DNA of 64,000 nt. Source: CAYNHF01 sp964397045 (GTDB taxonomy: Bacteria > Actinomycetota > Acidimicrobiia > Spongiisociales > UBA5794). The stretch covers positions 1-64,000 of the forward strand of contig CAYNHF010000051.1 in assembly GCA_964397045.1 (NCBI GenBank). Direction: 5' to 3'. The position numbers and the translations under genes were made by a program. Positions within the stretch are counted from its first letter, which is position 1; each line of letters starts with the position of its first letter. The notes below the pieces were generated by a model. That model did not search any database, was not told where the DNA came from, and saw only the letters and a program-made list of their open reading frames with translations. This document shows positions 25,094 to 34,943 of the stretch, in pieces.

Positions 25094-27195
25094 GCGACGC
25101 AGCCAAGCTCGAACTCGACCCGCGCCAGATCATCACACCAGACGGGACACTCGTCGGCGAACCTCCAGACATCACAGACCAAGAAGCCGTCGACATGTAC
25201 CGCCTCATGGTGTTGACCAGGCAACTCGACCGCAAAGCGACCGCAGCGCAGCGCCAAGGCAGGCTCGGAACCTACGCGATGTCTGAGGGCCACGAGGCCG
25301 TGCACATCGGTTCTGCCCTGGCGTTCGCTCCGGACGACTTCATCTACCCCGCCTATCGGCAGCACGGAGTGCAGGTAGCCCGGGGCATGCCGCCCGAGGT
25401 CGTCTACTCGTACTGGAGGGGCCTCCCCAACGAGGAGTGGGACGTCGCCAGATACAACATGATGTCGATCGCGGTCCCCATTGCGAGCCAGATCCCCCAG
25501 GCGGTTGGGCACGCCTATGCGACTCGCCGGCGGGGCGAGAACGTGGTGGTCGCGACGTACTTCGGGGACGGCGCCACCTCGGAGACCGACTTCCACTCCG
25601 GCCTCAACCAGGCAGGCGTGTGGAAGACGCCCAACGTCTTCATCTGCGAGAACAACTTGTACGCGATCTCAGTCCCCTACGAGAAGCAGACGGGCTCAGA
25701 GACGATCGCGCAGAAGGCACTGGCCTATGGCATGCACGGAGTCCGCGTCGACGGCATGGACGTGCTTGCCATGTACCAGGTGACCCGGGAAGCCGTGGCG
25801 CGGGCACGAGCAGGCGAAGGTCCGACCCTCATCGAGGCCTTGTGCTTCCGCTACGGGCCCCACGCCACCGCAGACGACCCCAACCTCTATCGCGACGATG
25901 CCGAAGTGGCAGCCTGGCGTGCCAAGGACCCGATCGACAGGTACCGCTCCTATCTCACCGCACGCGGCCTCTGGGATCCGGCAGATGACGGAGCGTTGGT
26001 TGCAGAGGGGGAAGCCACCTTCGGCCGCGCACTCGAGGCAATCGAGGCAATCCCCGAACCGGATAGGGCCAGCGTGGTACGTGATGCCTACGACAAGGTG
26101 CCGGATCTGTTGATCGACCAACTCCACACCATCCAACGCCGCGCCGGTGAACCCGAGACCGAGTTTGCCCCCAACGAACGTTGGCGGCTCGACCCCGACC
26201 CCGCACCCAATCCGAGCGCCCCCGCAAAAACGATGGCCACCGCTATCAACGAGGCCCTGCACGCTGCGATGGCTGCCAACGCAGACACCCTGCTGCTCGG
26301 CGAGGACGTCGGCGTGGCAGGTGGCGTTTTTCGGATCACTCAAGATCTCTACAACGAGTTCGGCGAGGGCCGAGTCATCGACACTCCGATCAACGAATCG
26401 GGCATCGTCGGCGCAGCGATCGGTATGGCGATCTCGGGAAGTAGGGCCATCGCCGAGATCCAGTTCGAAGGATTTGTCTACCCCGCTTTCGACCAGATCG
26501 TTTCCCACCTGGGCCGAATCCGGTTCCGCACCCGGGGCCACGCCTCGGTGCCGGTTGTCGTGCGGTTCCCCACCGGCGCGGGCATCGGCGCCCACGAACA
26601 CCACTGTGACAGCCCCGAAGCCTTCTTCATGCACGCCCCCGGCCTGGTCGTCGTGGTCCCCTCGACCGCATATGACGCCAAGGGCCTGTTGACCGCGGCA
26701 TTGCGAGGCGCTGATCCCGTCATCTTCATGGAGCCGAAGGTGCTGTATCACGCCGCCAAGGACCCGGTCCCGGACGACAACTATGAGGTGCCGCTCGGCG
26801 TCGCCCGCACCCGACGCGCAGGAAGCGACCTCACGCTCGTCACCTATGGAGGGATGGTGCCCGTTTCAGTGCGTGCGGCAGAAGCCGCGGCCGTCGAGGG
26901 GATGTCGGTGGAGATCATCGATCTGCGCACCATCTACCCCTGGGATGTCGAAGCGGTCGTCGCCAGCGTTGACCGAACCGGCCATCTGCTCGTAGTCCAG
27001 GAACCGCAGCGGACGGGCGGAGTCGCCGCCGAAGTCGCGGCGACCATCGCCGAGCGCTGCGGCTACTCGCTCGAAGCACCAATCCAAAGAGTGGGCGCTA
27101 CCGACGCGCCGTGGCCGCAGTTCGCGATCGAACGGCATGCACTCATCGACGAGGGGCAAGTGCTGGCTGCAATCCGCGAGACCGTCGCCGGCTGA
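25090..27195 (+). CDS. Fused E1 alpha-beta subunit of a branched-chain 2-oxoacid dehydrogenase
   Basis: 701 aa. Residues about 1-370 are an E1 alpha domain with the thiamine-diphosphate motif GDGATSETDFHSGLN...ENN and AYRQHG; residues about 380-701 are an E1 beta domain with LLGEDVGVAGGVFR, DTPINESGIVGAAIG, EIQFEGFVYPAFDQI and YPWDVEAVV. The enzyme decarboxylates a 2-oxoacid and passes the acyl group to E2 lipoyl domains. In most bacteria the two halves are separate genes. No E2 or E3 gene is nearby. Overlap with the aminotransferase upstream suggests the pair handles an amino acid-derived 2-oxoacid. Confidence 0.92.
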   Translation: MSDAAKLELDPRQIITPDGTLVGEPPDITDQEAVDMYRLMVLTRQLDRKATAAQRQGRLGTYAMSEGHEAVHIGSALAFAPDDFIYPAYRQHGVQVARGMPPEVVYSYWRGLPNEEWDVARYNMMSIAVPIASQIPQAVGHAYATRRRGENVVVATYFGDGATSETDFHSGLNQAGVWKTPNVFICENNLYAISVPYEKQTGSETIAQKALAYGMHGVRVDGMDVLAMYQVTREAVARARAGEGPTLIEALCFRYGPHATADDPNLYRDDAEVAAWRAKDPIDRYRSYLTARGLWDPADDGALVAEGEATFGRALEAIEAIPEPDRASVVRDAYDKVPDLLIDQLHTIQRRAGEPETEFAPNERWRLDPDPAPNPSAPAKTMATAINEALHAAMAANADTLLLGEDVGVAGGVFRITQDLYNEFGEGRVIDTPINESGIVGAAIGMAISGSRAIAEIQFEGFVYPAFDQIVSHLGRIRFRTRGHASVPVVVRFPTGAGIGAHEHHCDSPEAFFMHAPGLVVVVPSTAYDAKGLLTAALRGADPVIFMEPKVLYHAAKDPVPDDNYEVPLGVARTRRAGSDLTLVTYGGMVPVSVRAAEAAAVEGMSVEIIDLRTIYPWDVEAVVASVDRTGHLLVVQEPQRTGGVAAEVAATIAERCGYSLEAPIQRVGATDAPWPQFAIERHALIDEGQVLAAIRETVAG

Positions 27196-27277
27196 CATCG
27201 CACCCCTGCATTACGTCCTCGGACTGGTTCGCTGCGAGCGCCAAGACGGCCAGTCAAACATGCCAGACGCGACGAAA

Positions 27278-27293
27278 CCCGCACAAGTGCGGG
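27278..27293. terminator. Hairpin after the E1 gene
   Basis: Perfect stem CCCGCA-CAAG-TGCGGG, 80 nt after the stop. No T run follows on the plus strand, so termination efficiency is uncertain. Confidence 0.4.
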
Positions 27294-27678
27294 ATTCCGT
27301 CGAGAAGGAGAACGTCCGGCGGCTTGGATCACCTCAGCCTATTGCTTTGGTTACTGCCGTCCGTTCCATATCGGTTGTGCGACGGGAGTGGCCGGGCCAC
27401 CGTCCGTCTGGGAACTGTGTGGGGCCTCGTGTGAGGTCCCGCCCGGTCACCCACCACAAGTATCGGTCGAAGCGGCCGAGAGTTGAGCGAGCTCGGGCAA
27501 AATGAGTCGCTCGACCTATTGGCGCCCCCTGGACGAAAAGCTGGTCGTGCCAGGGGTTTCGGGTCTGCTTTCGAGGTACCAACGTTCCACCGTGTATCGA
27601 GCGCTTCACGATGGTGGGGCAAATCGGCCGGCCGCTTTTCGACGGCTGCGGAGAGATTCGCGATACCACCCGAGGATC
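27294..27678. other. Gene-free stretch before the acyl-CoA dehydrogenase
   Basis: The acyl-CoA dehydrogenase frame is open back to 27502, but that part shows no family similarity and the homology begins at ATG 27691. No RNA gene or repeat is visible. Confidence 0.5.
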
Positions 27679-27684
27679 TATCCT
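27679..27684 (+). promoter_or_regulatory. -10 element for a leaderless acyl-CoA dehydrogenase mRNA
   Basis: TATCCT is followed by 6 nt and then the ATG at 27691, so transcription would begin at or very near the start codon. Confidence 0.45.
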
Positions 27685-27690
27685 CGGCAC

Positions 27691-29463
27691 ATGACCGTCT
27701 ACCGAGCTCCGTTGCAGGACATCGAGTTCCTCTATCGCTACGTCCTGGATCTCGCCGGCATCTGCGAACTGCCTAGTTTCGAACATGTCGAGCCGGATCT
27801 CGTGTCCGGCATTCTCGAGGAAGCAGCCAGGTTCATGGAGGAAGTCGTGGCCCCGACCAATCGGATCGGCGACACGGTCGGGGCGATCCACAATGAAGAC
27901 GGGTCGGTCACTATGCCGCCGGAGATTCGTGCTGCCTACGCCAAATACGTGGCCGCGGGTTGGAACGCCGTCACGGGCTCAGCCGAATATGGAGGCCACC
28001 AATTCCCCGGGCTGGTGGCCATCGCCACCCAAGAGATGATGACGACGGCGAACATGGCGCTCTCGCTGAACCCGATGTTGACCGCCAGCACGATCCTGGC
28101 GCTCGAACAGCACGGCTCGGATGAGCAGAAAGCACGGTATCTGGAGAAGCTCATCAGCGGTGAGTGGACCGGAACCATGGTGCTGACCGAACCGGAGGCA
28201 GGGTCCGATGTCGGGGCACTCACTACGAAAGCGGAACCGGCGGAAGACGGCACCTGGCACCTCACGGGCAACAAGATCTTCATTACATGGGGTGAGCACG
28301 ACGTCGCCGAGAACATCATCCACCTCGTCCTGGCACGCACCCCCGGGGCGCCGCCCGGCACCCGGGGCATCTCGCTCTTCCTGGTACCGAAGTTCCTTGT
28401 AGAGGCCGACGGCACTCTCGGTGCCCGCAACGACGTGACCTGCGTGTCCCTGGAGCACAAGATCGGCATCCACGCCTCCCCGACCTGCGTATTGGCCTTC
28501 GGTGAACAGGCCGGAGCGGTTGCGTACCTGGTCGGCGAGGAGCACCACGGAATGCGAGCGATGTTCACCATGATGAACGATGCCCGCCTGAAGATCGGGG
28601 TCGAGGGGCTCGCAATCTCGGAGCGCGCTTACCAGCACGCGTTGGAATTCGCGGGCGAACGCGCCCAGGGGGCTGCTCCCGGAGAGCCACCTGGAACGGC
28701 GTCGCCCATCATCGAGCACCCGGACGTGCGAAGGATGCTGCTGACGATGAAGTCGAACGTCGAGGCGATGCGAGCCCTGATGTACGACACCGCGGCTTCG
28801 CTCGATGTCTCCCGCCACCATCCAGATCCGGCAGTCGCCGCTGTTGCCGCCGGTCGGGCCGAATTACTGACGCCAATCGCGAAAGCATGGGGATCGGACC
28901 TCGGGGTCGAAATGACCTCGCTTGCCATCCAGGTGCTCGGCGGCATGGGGTATGTCGAGGAAAGCGGGGCTGGACAACTGTGGCGCGACTCTCGAATCGC
29001 CCCCATCTATGAGGGAACCAATGGAATCCAGGCAATCGACCTCGTCATGCGCAAGCTGCCGATGGACGAAGGGGCAGTCATCACCGGCTTCCTCCTCGAT
29101 GTAGAGGCGGTAGCCGTCGCCCTACGCGCCGCGAGCGCGACCGACAGACTCGGAGACGTGCTGGCTGCAGCCGTCGCCGATGTTGCTGCTGCTACTGCAT
29201 GGCTTGCGACCCGATCTGACGCCACCGATCGGCTCGCCGGGGCTACGCCATACCTTCGCATGTTGGGGATCGTGGCAGGCGGCTACTACCTCGGCCGCAG
29301 CGCCCTGGCTGCGGCAGCTGCAGGCGAACACGTCGCGTTCCACCACGAGAAGGTGGAGACGGCACGCTTCTACATCGAGCAGATCGTCCCCCAGGCAGCA
29401 GGTCTGCGCCCCGCAGTCGAAGCCGGAGCCCCGGCCCTCTACGCCACCCCGTTGGCCGATTGA
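27691..29463 (+). CDS. Acyl-CoA dehydrogenase (long, C-terminally extended)
   Basis: 590 aa from ATG 27691, where the typical opening TVYRAPLQDIEFLYRYVL begins and a TATCCT hexamer sits 6 nt upstream. FAD-dependent alpha,beta-dehydrogenation of acyl-CoA. Motifs: MVLTEPEAGSDVGAL, IFITWGEHD, CVSLEHKIGIHASPTC, MGYVEESGAGQLWRDSRI and IYEGTNGIQAIDL with the catalytic Glu. The additional about 120 C-terminal residues are typical of the AcdA/FadE5-type group of roughly 600 aa. It precedes a YihY gene by 10 nt. Confidence 0.92.
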   Translation: MTVYRAPLQDIEFLYRYVLDLAGICELPSFEHVEPDLVSGILEEAARFMEEVVAPTNRIGDTVGAIHNEDGSVTMPPEIRAAYAKYVAAGWNAVTGSAEYGGHQFPGLVAIATQEMMTTANMALSLNPMLTASTILALEQHGSDEQKARYLEKLISGEWTGTMVLTEPEAGSDVGALTTKAEPAEDGTWHLTGNKIFITWGEHDVAENIIHLVLARTPGAPPGTRGISLFLVPKFLVEADGTLGARNDVTCVSLEHKIGIHASPTCVLAFGEQAGAVAYLVGEEHHGMRAMFTMMNDARLKIGVEGLAISERAYQHALEFAGERAQGAAPGEPPGTASPIIEHPDVRRMLLTMKSNVEAMRALMYDTAASLDVSRHHPDPAVAAVAAGRAELLTPIAKAWGSDLGVEMTSLAIQVLGGMGYVEESGAGQLWRDSRIAPIYEGTNGIQAIDLVMRKLPMDEGAVITGFLLDVEAVAVALRAASATDRLGDVLAAAVADVAAATAWLATRSDATDRLAGATPYLRMLGIVAGGYYLGRSALAAAAAGEHVAFHHEKVETARFYIEQIVPQAAGLRPAVEAGAPALYATPLAD

Positions 29464-29473
29464 CCGGGGTTCC

Positions 29474-30523
29474 ATGCGCAGGGTGATCAACGGGTTCCTC
29501 TGGACGCTCGGAGTCGGCGCGGCCGTTGCCGCCCTAGTGCGACCCGACCGCAGCACGCGAACCGTCCAGCAAGAGCCCAGCGGGCCGAAGGCGACGCCAC
29601 CCGGGGGCGGCGGCTCCACCGAGGCGGCGGTCGCGGAAGCGACGCAGGAGAACACGGTGACCGGGCGGTTGCTCAAGCAGACCCAGCCGCAGCGCAGCTA
29701 CCTGCAGCGCCTCGGCGGCGAGATCCGGGAGGACAATGTCACCCTGATCGCGGGGAGTATGTCGTACTACGGAATGCTCGCTCTGTTCCCGGCGATGATC
29801 GCCGCAGTCTCGATCTACGGCCTCGTCTTCAACCCGGACGACCTCGCCGAGCAACTGGAGCGGATAGCAGAGGTGCTTCCGGCCGCGGCGACCACCATCA
29901 TCACCGAGCAGCTGATCGAGATCACGGACGCCTCCGCAACCGGCCTGCGATTCAGTGTGGTCGTGGCGATCCTCATCTCGCTCTATACGGCTTCTGCCGG
30001 GGTGCGGGCTCTCATCAAGGGCCTCAACGTCGCCTACGACGTAACAGAGGATCGGTCCTTCGCCACCGTCCGTGCTCTCGCATACGGCATCACCTTCGGT
30101 GCGATCATCGCCATCGTGGCTGCGATGGCGATCATCATCTTTCTTCCCGTCTGGCTGGATTCGGTCGGATTCGGAGACGGGGGTGCGCTTGCCGATCTCA
30201 TCGTGCTGCCGCTGGCCTTCGTGGTGGCCGTCGCCGGCCTCAATGTGTTGTATCGCGTCGCCCCGAGCCGCCACCCGATCTACTCGCGCTGGGCATCAGC
30301 CGGTTCGGTCGTAGCTGCCGCCGGCTGGATCTTGGCAACAGCAGGCTTGTCGATCTACATCAGCCGGTCCAGCAACCTCAACGCCACCTACGGCACGCTG
30401 ACCGGTGTCATCGTGCTGCTGCTGTGGTTCTTCCTCTCGGGCTTTGCGGTGCTCGTAGGAGCCGAGGTGAACGCACTGACCGAGAATCGTCGAGCTGTTA
30501 TGCACGCGCAAGACACCGGCTGA
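29474..30523 (+). CDS. YihY/virulence factor BrkB family membrane protein
   Basis: 349 aa from ATG 29474. A Pro/Gly-rich N-terminal linker (30-65) precedes the conserved core with about six transmembrane helices: LIAGSMSYYGMLALFPAMIA, SLYTASAGVRALIKGLN, LWFFLSGFAVLVGAEVNA. The family was once called RNase BN in error; its function is unknown. Close spacing to the acyl-CoA dehydrogenase suggests co-transcription. Confidence 0.88.
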   Translation: MRRVINGFLWTLGVGAAVAALVRPDRSTRTVQQEPSGPKATPPGGGGSTEAAVAEATQENTVTGRLLKQTQPQRSYLQRLGGEIREDNVTLIAGSMSYYGMLALFPAMIAAVSIYGLVFNPDDLAEQLERIAEVLPAAATTIITEQLIEITDASATGLRFSVVVAILISLYTASAGVRALIKGLNVAYDVTEDRSFATVRALAYGITFGAIIAIVAAMAIIIFLPVWLDSVGFGDGGALADLIVLPLAFVVAVAGLNVLYRVAPSRHPIYSRWASAGSVVAAAGWILATAGLSIYISRSSNLNATYGTLTGVIVLLLWFFLSGFAVLVGAEVNALTENRRAVMHAQDTG

Positions 30524-30543
30524 AGCGAGGGCACTGCGGGAGC

Positions 30544-31431
30544 TCAGTCCGAGGGCCTCCGGTAGACCCTGATCGTCGGGTAGGCCAGGGTCACCGATGG
30601 CTCTTCCGAGATGCCATCGAGGAGGCGGCGCCAGACTTCATCGTTGACCTTGCGTCGCTCCCACGGCTGCACGAGGAGTCGCGCCGTGAGCTGCACGCCG
30701 CTCTCTTCGACGTTCACATAGACGGAGGGTTCGACCTGCTTGGCCGTGATGTAGTACTCCTGTCTGGCATCCTTCATCTGCTGGGCGGCTCGCACCACTT
30801 CCTCCGAGACGCGATGGCCCGCGAGCACCGCCAGCATCATCTCCTCCGCTCGTCGCCAATCGGACTCGAAGGTCACCAACAGTGGAATCTCATGCCAGAT
30901 GTAGTCGAAGCCGAGGGTGTAGTTGGCCATGTGGACCCGGAACAACTGAGCATTGGGCACATGAATGAGCCGCCCCGTCGGCTGATCCCCACCGACCCAT
31001 CCCTCGATCTCCAGCAGCGTGAAACGGAACATCCGAATGTCGACCACATCGCCGGCGTCTCCCCCGATCTCGACCCGATCTCCAATCGCAAACGGCTTGC
31101 GGGTCATCACGTAGACCCAGCCGGCCATATTGATGAAGACGTCGGCAAGAGCCACCGCCAGACCCGCGGTGATGAGCCCCAGGAAGGTGCCCATGTCGGT
31201 GAACAGATCCGCCCAGATCCGGGCGATCGCCACGACGATGATCACGGTGGCGCCGTAGGTCGTCCCTTTCCGAATCCGATAGAGCGTGTCGGGATCTGTG
31301 GTCCGCTTGTTGGCAGCCCGAATGATCGCCCACCTCGCGAGGAGCGTCACGACGATCGCGACCACCGTCCAGATCACCTGCCATGCAGTGTGGGTGGACG
31401 TGTTGAGGGTGTCGGCGAGTTGTTCGATCAT
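30544..31431 (-). CDS. MscS-type mechanosensitive channel
   Basis: 295 aa. Two to three transmembrane helices (about 15-35, 58-78, 80-105) with the pore-lining segment GTFLGLITAGLAVALADVFI, followed by the beta domain (KPFAIGDRVEIGGDAGDVVDI) and the cytoplasmic alpha/beta domain. It opens under membrane tension to release solutes during osmotic downshock. The size fits the minimal MscS. Oriented away from the TIGR01777 epimerase, with 66 nt between them on the same strand. Confidence 0.9.
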   Translation of the reverse strand: MIEQLADTLNTSTHTAWQVIWTVVAIVVTLLARWAIIRAANKRTTDPDTLYRIRKGTTYGATVIIVVAIARIWADLFTDMGTFLGLITAGLAVALADVFINMAGWVYVMTRKPFAIGDRVEIGGDAGDVVDIRMFRFTLLEIEGWVGGDQPTGRLIHVPNAQLFRVHMANYTLGFDYIWHEIPLLVTFESDWRRAEEMMLAVLAGHRVSEEVVRAAQQMKDARQEYYITAKQVEPSVYVNVEESGVQLTARLLVQPWERRKVNDEVWRRLLDGISEEPSVTLAYPTIRVYRRPSD

Positions 31432-31497
31432 CGTTGCTCCACGGCGCCTGCGCCCGCGAGCGTACTCGTGCCACCCGAGGAAGACCCAGCCCCGACC

Positions 31498-32397
31498 TCA
31501 GCCGAGCAGATGCGCCAACGCGACCCCGAGGTCCGGATATGTCCAGCTAAAGCCGGCGTTCTGCAGCTTCGCCGGATCGAGTCGAATGCTCGAGTAGCCG
31601 ATCGTCTCCGCAGCCTCGGTGCCCATCACAGCCTTGAGAGCGGTCCGGGGGACGCGGAGCCAACTCGGCCGCCCGAGGACGTCGCCCAACGTGTTCGAGA
31701 ACTCTTCGTTGCGTACCGGGTTGGGGGTACCGAGGTTGACCGGACCTGCGAGATCGCCGTCGATGAGGAAACGAAGGGCACGAACCTGGTCTTCGAGTGT
31801 CACCCAACTCCACCACTGGCGCCCATTGCTGATCGGACCACCGAGTCCGACCTTGAAGAGCGGAACCAGCCTTCCGAGCAGCTGGGTTCCCGGGATGAGG
31901 ACGAGTCCCGTTCGCGGATGGACCACCCGGATCCCTGCAGCACGGGCCGGTTCCGCCGCTTCCTCCCATGCAGCAGTGACCCTCACACTGAAGTCGGTGT
32001 CCGGGCCGCGGGTCGCACTCTCGTCGAGTACCTCGTCGCCGCGGTCGCCGTAGTACCCCATCGCCGACTGGCTGACGAAGGTGGCCGGCGGATTCGGCTG
32101 CACCACCATTGCGTCTGCGAGCAGCTTCGTGGTGCCGATCCTGCTGTCCCAGATGAGCTGTTTTCGTGCTTCGGTCCAGCGTTTGTCTCCGATCGGCGCG
32201 CCTGCGAGGTTGACCGCGGCGTCGACTCCCTCGAGTGCCGCTGCATCCAGGGCTCCGGCAGGTGGATCCCACTGATAGCGGTCGGGGGAGGGGTGAGGAC
32301 GTCGGTCGAGCCCGACAACTGACACCCCATCCGCAGCCAGCGAAGACGCCAGCGCGGTACCTAGTACACCGGACATACCGGCGATCAACACGCGCAT
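31498..32397 (-). CDS. TIGR01777-family epimerase (SDR39U1/YfcH-like)
   Basis: 299 aa from ATG 32397. Rossmann motif GMSGVLGTALASSL, then VNLAGAPIGDKRW, FVSQSAMGYYGDRGDEVLDE, RTGLVL and the C-terminal GYSSIRLDPAKLQNAGF block that defines the family. NAD(P)-dependent short-chain dehydrogenase relatives; the substrate is unknown. Its promoter places transcription initiation almost at the start codon. Confidence 0.9.
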   Translation of the reverse strand: MRVLIAGMSGVLGTALASSLAADGVSVVGLDRRPHPSPDRYQWDPPAGALDAAALEGVDAAVNLAGAPIGDKRWTEARKQLIWDSRIGTTKLLADAMVVQPNPPATFVSQSAMGYYGDRGDEVLDESATRGPDTDFSVRVTAAWEEAAEPARAAGIRVVHPRTGLVLIPGTQLLGRLVPLFKVGLGGPISNGRQWWSWVTLEDQVRALRFLIDGDLAGPVNLGTPNPVRNEEFSNTLGDVLGRPSWLRVPRTALKAVMGTEAAETIGYSSIRLDPAKLQNAGFSWTYPDLGVALAHLLG

Positions 32398-32403
32398 CAC
32401 GTT

Positions 32404-32433
32404 GTTATAGGCAAGTGGGTGCCGGTATACCAA
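32404..32433 (-). promoter_or_regulatory. Promoter giving a leaderless TIGR01777 mRNA
   Basis: TTGGTA (32433-32428) and TATAAC (32409-32404) are spaced by 18 nt; the ATG follows the -10 by only 6 nt and no Shine-Dalgarno is present. Confidence 0.6.
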
Positions 32434-32553
32434 AGCGGCGGTGCAACGTCGAACTCGCTGTTTGGTGACCGATCGCGGCTATGTTGAGGGCAGCGGCGCC
32501 ACCGATGAGCATGCCGCGTGACCTCCCCCTGATCGACTGCGAGTCCCCTGAAC

Positions 32554-33819
32554 GTGACTACGACCGAAGACCACGACACCCCCGCGCCGGCTCGGCCGGC
32601 GACATTTGAGTCACTCGGCGTCGACGCCGACCTCGTAGCGGTACTCGACGAACGGGGGATCTCTTCCCCCTTCCCCATCCAGGAGTTGACGATCCCGGAT
32701 GCGCTGTCCGGCAGTGACATCACCGGCAAAGCCGAGACGGGAAGCGGCAAGACCCTGGCGTTCGGTTTGCCCATGGTGCAGCAAATGCAGCAGGCCAGGA
32801 AAGGAGCGCCGCGCGGCCTCGTGCTGGTGCCGACCCGCGAGCTTGCCAATCAGGTGGCACAGGAGCTCGAGCCACTGCTTGCAGTGAAGAACATGCGCCT
32901 CGCATCCGTATACGGAGGCGCTTCGATGGGTCGCCAGATCGACCGGATCGAAAAGGGTGTCGAAATCATCGTCGCCACGCCGGGCCGGCTCATCGACCTC
33001 CTCGAACGGAGGGTCGTGACGCTCGATGCAGTCGAGCAGGTCACAATCGACGAGGCAGACCAGATGGCGGACATGGGATTCCTTCCCCAGGTCAGACGGA
33101 TCATGCGCCACGTCAACGACGATCACCAGACAATGTTGTACTCGGCGACGCTCGATGGTCAGGTAGGCACGCTCATCAGTGCCTACATGTCTGATCCAGT
33201 GGAACATGAGGTCGAAACTGAGTCGCAAGCGATCGACACCATGGAGCAGCGGTTCCTGAAGGTGCACTACATGGACAAGGTGAAGGTGACCTCGGCGATT
33301 GCTGCGGGAGAGGACCGGACGCTCGTCTTCGTACGCACCAAACACGCATGCGACAGGGTGGCGCGGGACCTGCGGGCGGAGGGCGTCGGGGCCAAAGCGA
33401 TCCACGGTGATCTCCCCCAGCGCAAACGCGAGGAAGCACTCGGTTCGTTCTCAGCCGGGCGCACCCCGGTGCTCGTGGCCACCAACGTTGCCGCCCGAGG
33501 ACTCCATGTGGACGGGGTGGACGTGGTGGTCCACTACGACCCACCAGACGACCCGAAGACGTATCTGCATCGCTCGGGCCGCACAGCCCGCGCTGGTGAG
33601 AGCGGTCTCGTGGTCACCCTGGTGGAGTGGGACCAGGTCAACGAGGTCATCGGCATTCAGCGGCGAGCAGGGCTCAACCTCCCGATCGTCAAAATGTTCT
33701 CCAACGACCCGCGACTCTCCGACCTCTCGTCCTGGGAACCAGACGAAAAGCCCCCAATGCAGAATCGGACGGCAGGCACTGCAGCTGCCAAGACCAAACG
33801 GCGCCGGCGCCGCATCTGA
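32554..33819 (+). CDS. DEAD-box RNA helicase
   Basis: 421 aa, GTG start. Motifs in order: FPIQ (Q motif), AETGSGKT (60-67), PTREL, TPGR, IDEAD, SATLDG (SAT), then the C-terminal domain with FVRTKHACDR, ARGLHVDGVDVVVHYD and HRSGRTARAG. ATP-dependent unwinding of RNA duplexes, usually in ribosome assembly or cold adaptation. The short basic tail (KTKRRRRRI) may bind RNA. A cyclophilin follows 74 nt downstream with its own apparent -10. Confidence 0.94.
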   Translation: MTTTEDHDTPAPARPATFESLGVDADLVAVLDERGISSPFPIQELTIPDALSGSDITGKAETGSGKTLAFGLPMVQQMQQARKGAPRGLVLVPTRELANQVAQELEPLLAVKNMRLASVYGGASMGRQIDRIEKGVEIIVATPGRLIDLLERRVVTLDAVEQVTIDEADQMADMGFLPQVRRIMRHVNDDHQTMLYSATLDGQVGTLISAYMSDPVEHEVETESQAIDTMEQRFLKVHYMDKVKVTSAIAAGEDRTLVFVRTKHACDRVARDLRAEGVGAKAIHGDLPQRKREEALGSFSAGRTPVLVATNVAARGLHVDGVDVVVHYDPPDDPKTYLHRSGRTARAGESGLVVTLVEWDQVNEVIGIQRRAGLNLPIVKMFSNDPRLSDLSSWEPDEKPPMQNRTAGTAAAKTKRRRRRI

Positions 33820-33893
33820 CCCCATCTGATCGAGTGGGGGCTTCCCGGCGGTAGCATCACACCGAAGGCTGCACACGAACGAAGGACACCACC

Positions 33894-34403
<510 letters not shown>

Positions 34404-34445
34404 GTCGCCACCACCGCGCCTCAGTGAGGGGAACCGGACCTAGCA

Positions 34446-34490
34446 AGAAGTGAGGGGAGCGCACCCGCGCTCCCCTCACTTCTTTGGTTT
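34446..34490. terminator. Strong bidirectional terminator between cyclophilin and WhiB
   Basis: A perfect 17-bp stem (34446-34462 with 34467-34483) closes a 4-nt loop and is followed by a T-rich stretch on the plus strand. It lies between convergent genes and probably ends both transcripts. Confidence 0.88.
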
Positions 34491-34499
34491 TGCTCGGAG

Positions 34500-34781
34500 T
34501 CAGCTGGCCCTGCGCTGCCGATCCCGCAGCCGACGGCGCAGACGACGCCGTTCGGTGCCGGTCATGCCGCCCCAAACCCCTTCCGTCTGATTGGTGGAAA
34601 GGGCGTACGCGAGGCACTCATCCTTCACTGGACATGCGGCGCATACTTGCTTGGCCAACTCGATCTTTGGGTCTTCCTCCGCGACGGGGAAGAAGAACTC
34701 TGTGCCGGAACCGGCGCACGCGGCATCATCCCGCCAGCTCTCGTCCGGCTCCCAAAGCGGGTCGCTGAGGGCCATCACCAT
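34500..34781 (-). CDS. WhiB-family iron-sulfur regulator
   Basis: 93 aa. Four conserved cysteines: AACAG, then VCAACPVKDEC, which bind a [4Fe-4S] cluster; then GVWGGMTGTERR and a basic C-terminal tail for DNA binding. WhiB-like proteins are confined to Actinomycetota and their phages and act with sigma factors in redox, division or stress control. The start may be ATG 34781 or ATG 34775. It ends against the bidirectional terminator. Confidence 0.95.
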   Translation of the reverse strand: MVMALSDPLWEPDESWRDDAACAGSGTEFFFPVAEEDPKIELAKQVCAACPVKDECLAYALSTNQTEGVWGGMTGTERRRLRRRLRDRQRRAS

Positions 34782-34943
34782 TTCGTATCACTCACAATCT
34801 CGGCCGGAACCATATCAACGTCGGAAGGGGTGACTTTGTTCCAGAACCGCCCGGAAGTCAATAGAAGATCGTCGAATTCTTCAACTGTTTCGGAGCAGAC
34901 CGCGGCCGCGGATGACCTCGGTCACTCCAGAGCGGAGCCGCCG

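Noticed and set aside
25696..26751. 351-codon minus-strand frame inside the E1 gene
   Set aside because: No similarity and no ribosome-binding site; the E1 frame carries all motifs.
27502..27690. 63-codon N-terminal extension of the acyl-CoA dehydrogenase
   Set aside because: Family similarity begins at 27691 and a -10 element lies just before that ATG.
30424..32322. 632-codon plus-strand frame over the MscS and epimerase genes
   Set aside because: Composition-driven antisense frame; the product is Arg/His/Pro-rich without domains, and both minus-strand genes are clear.
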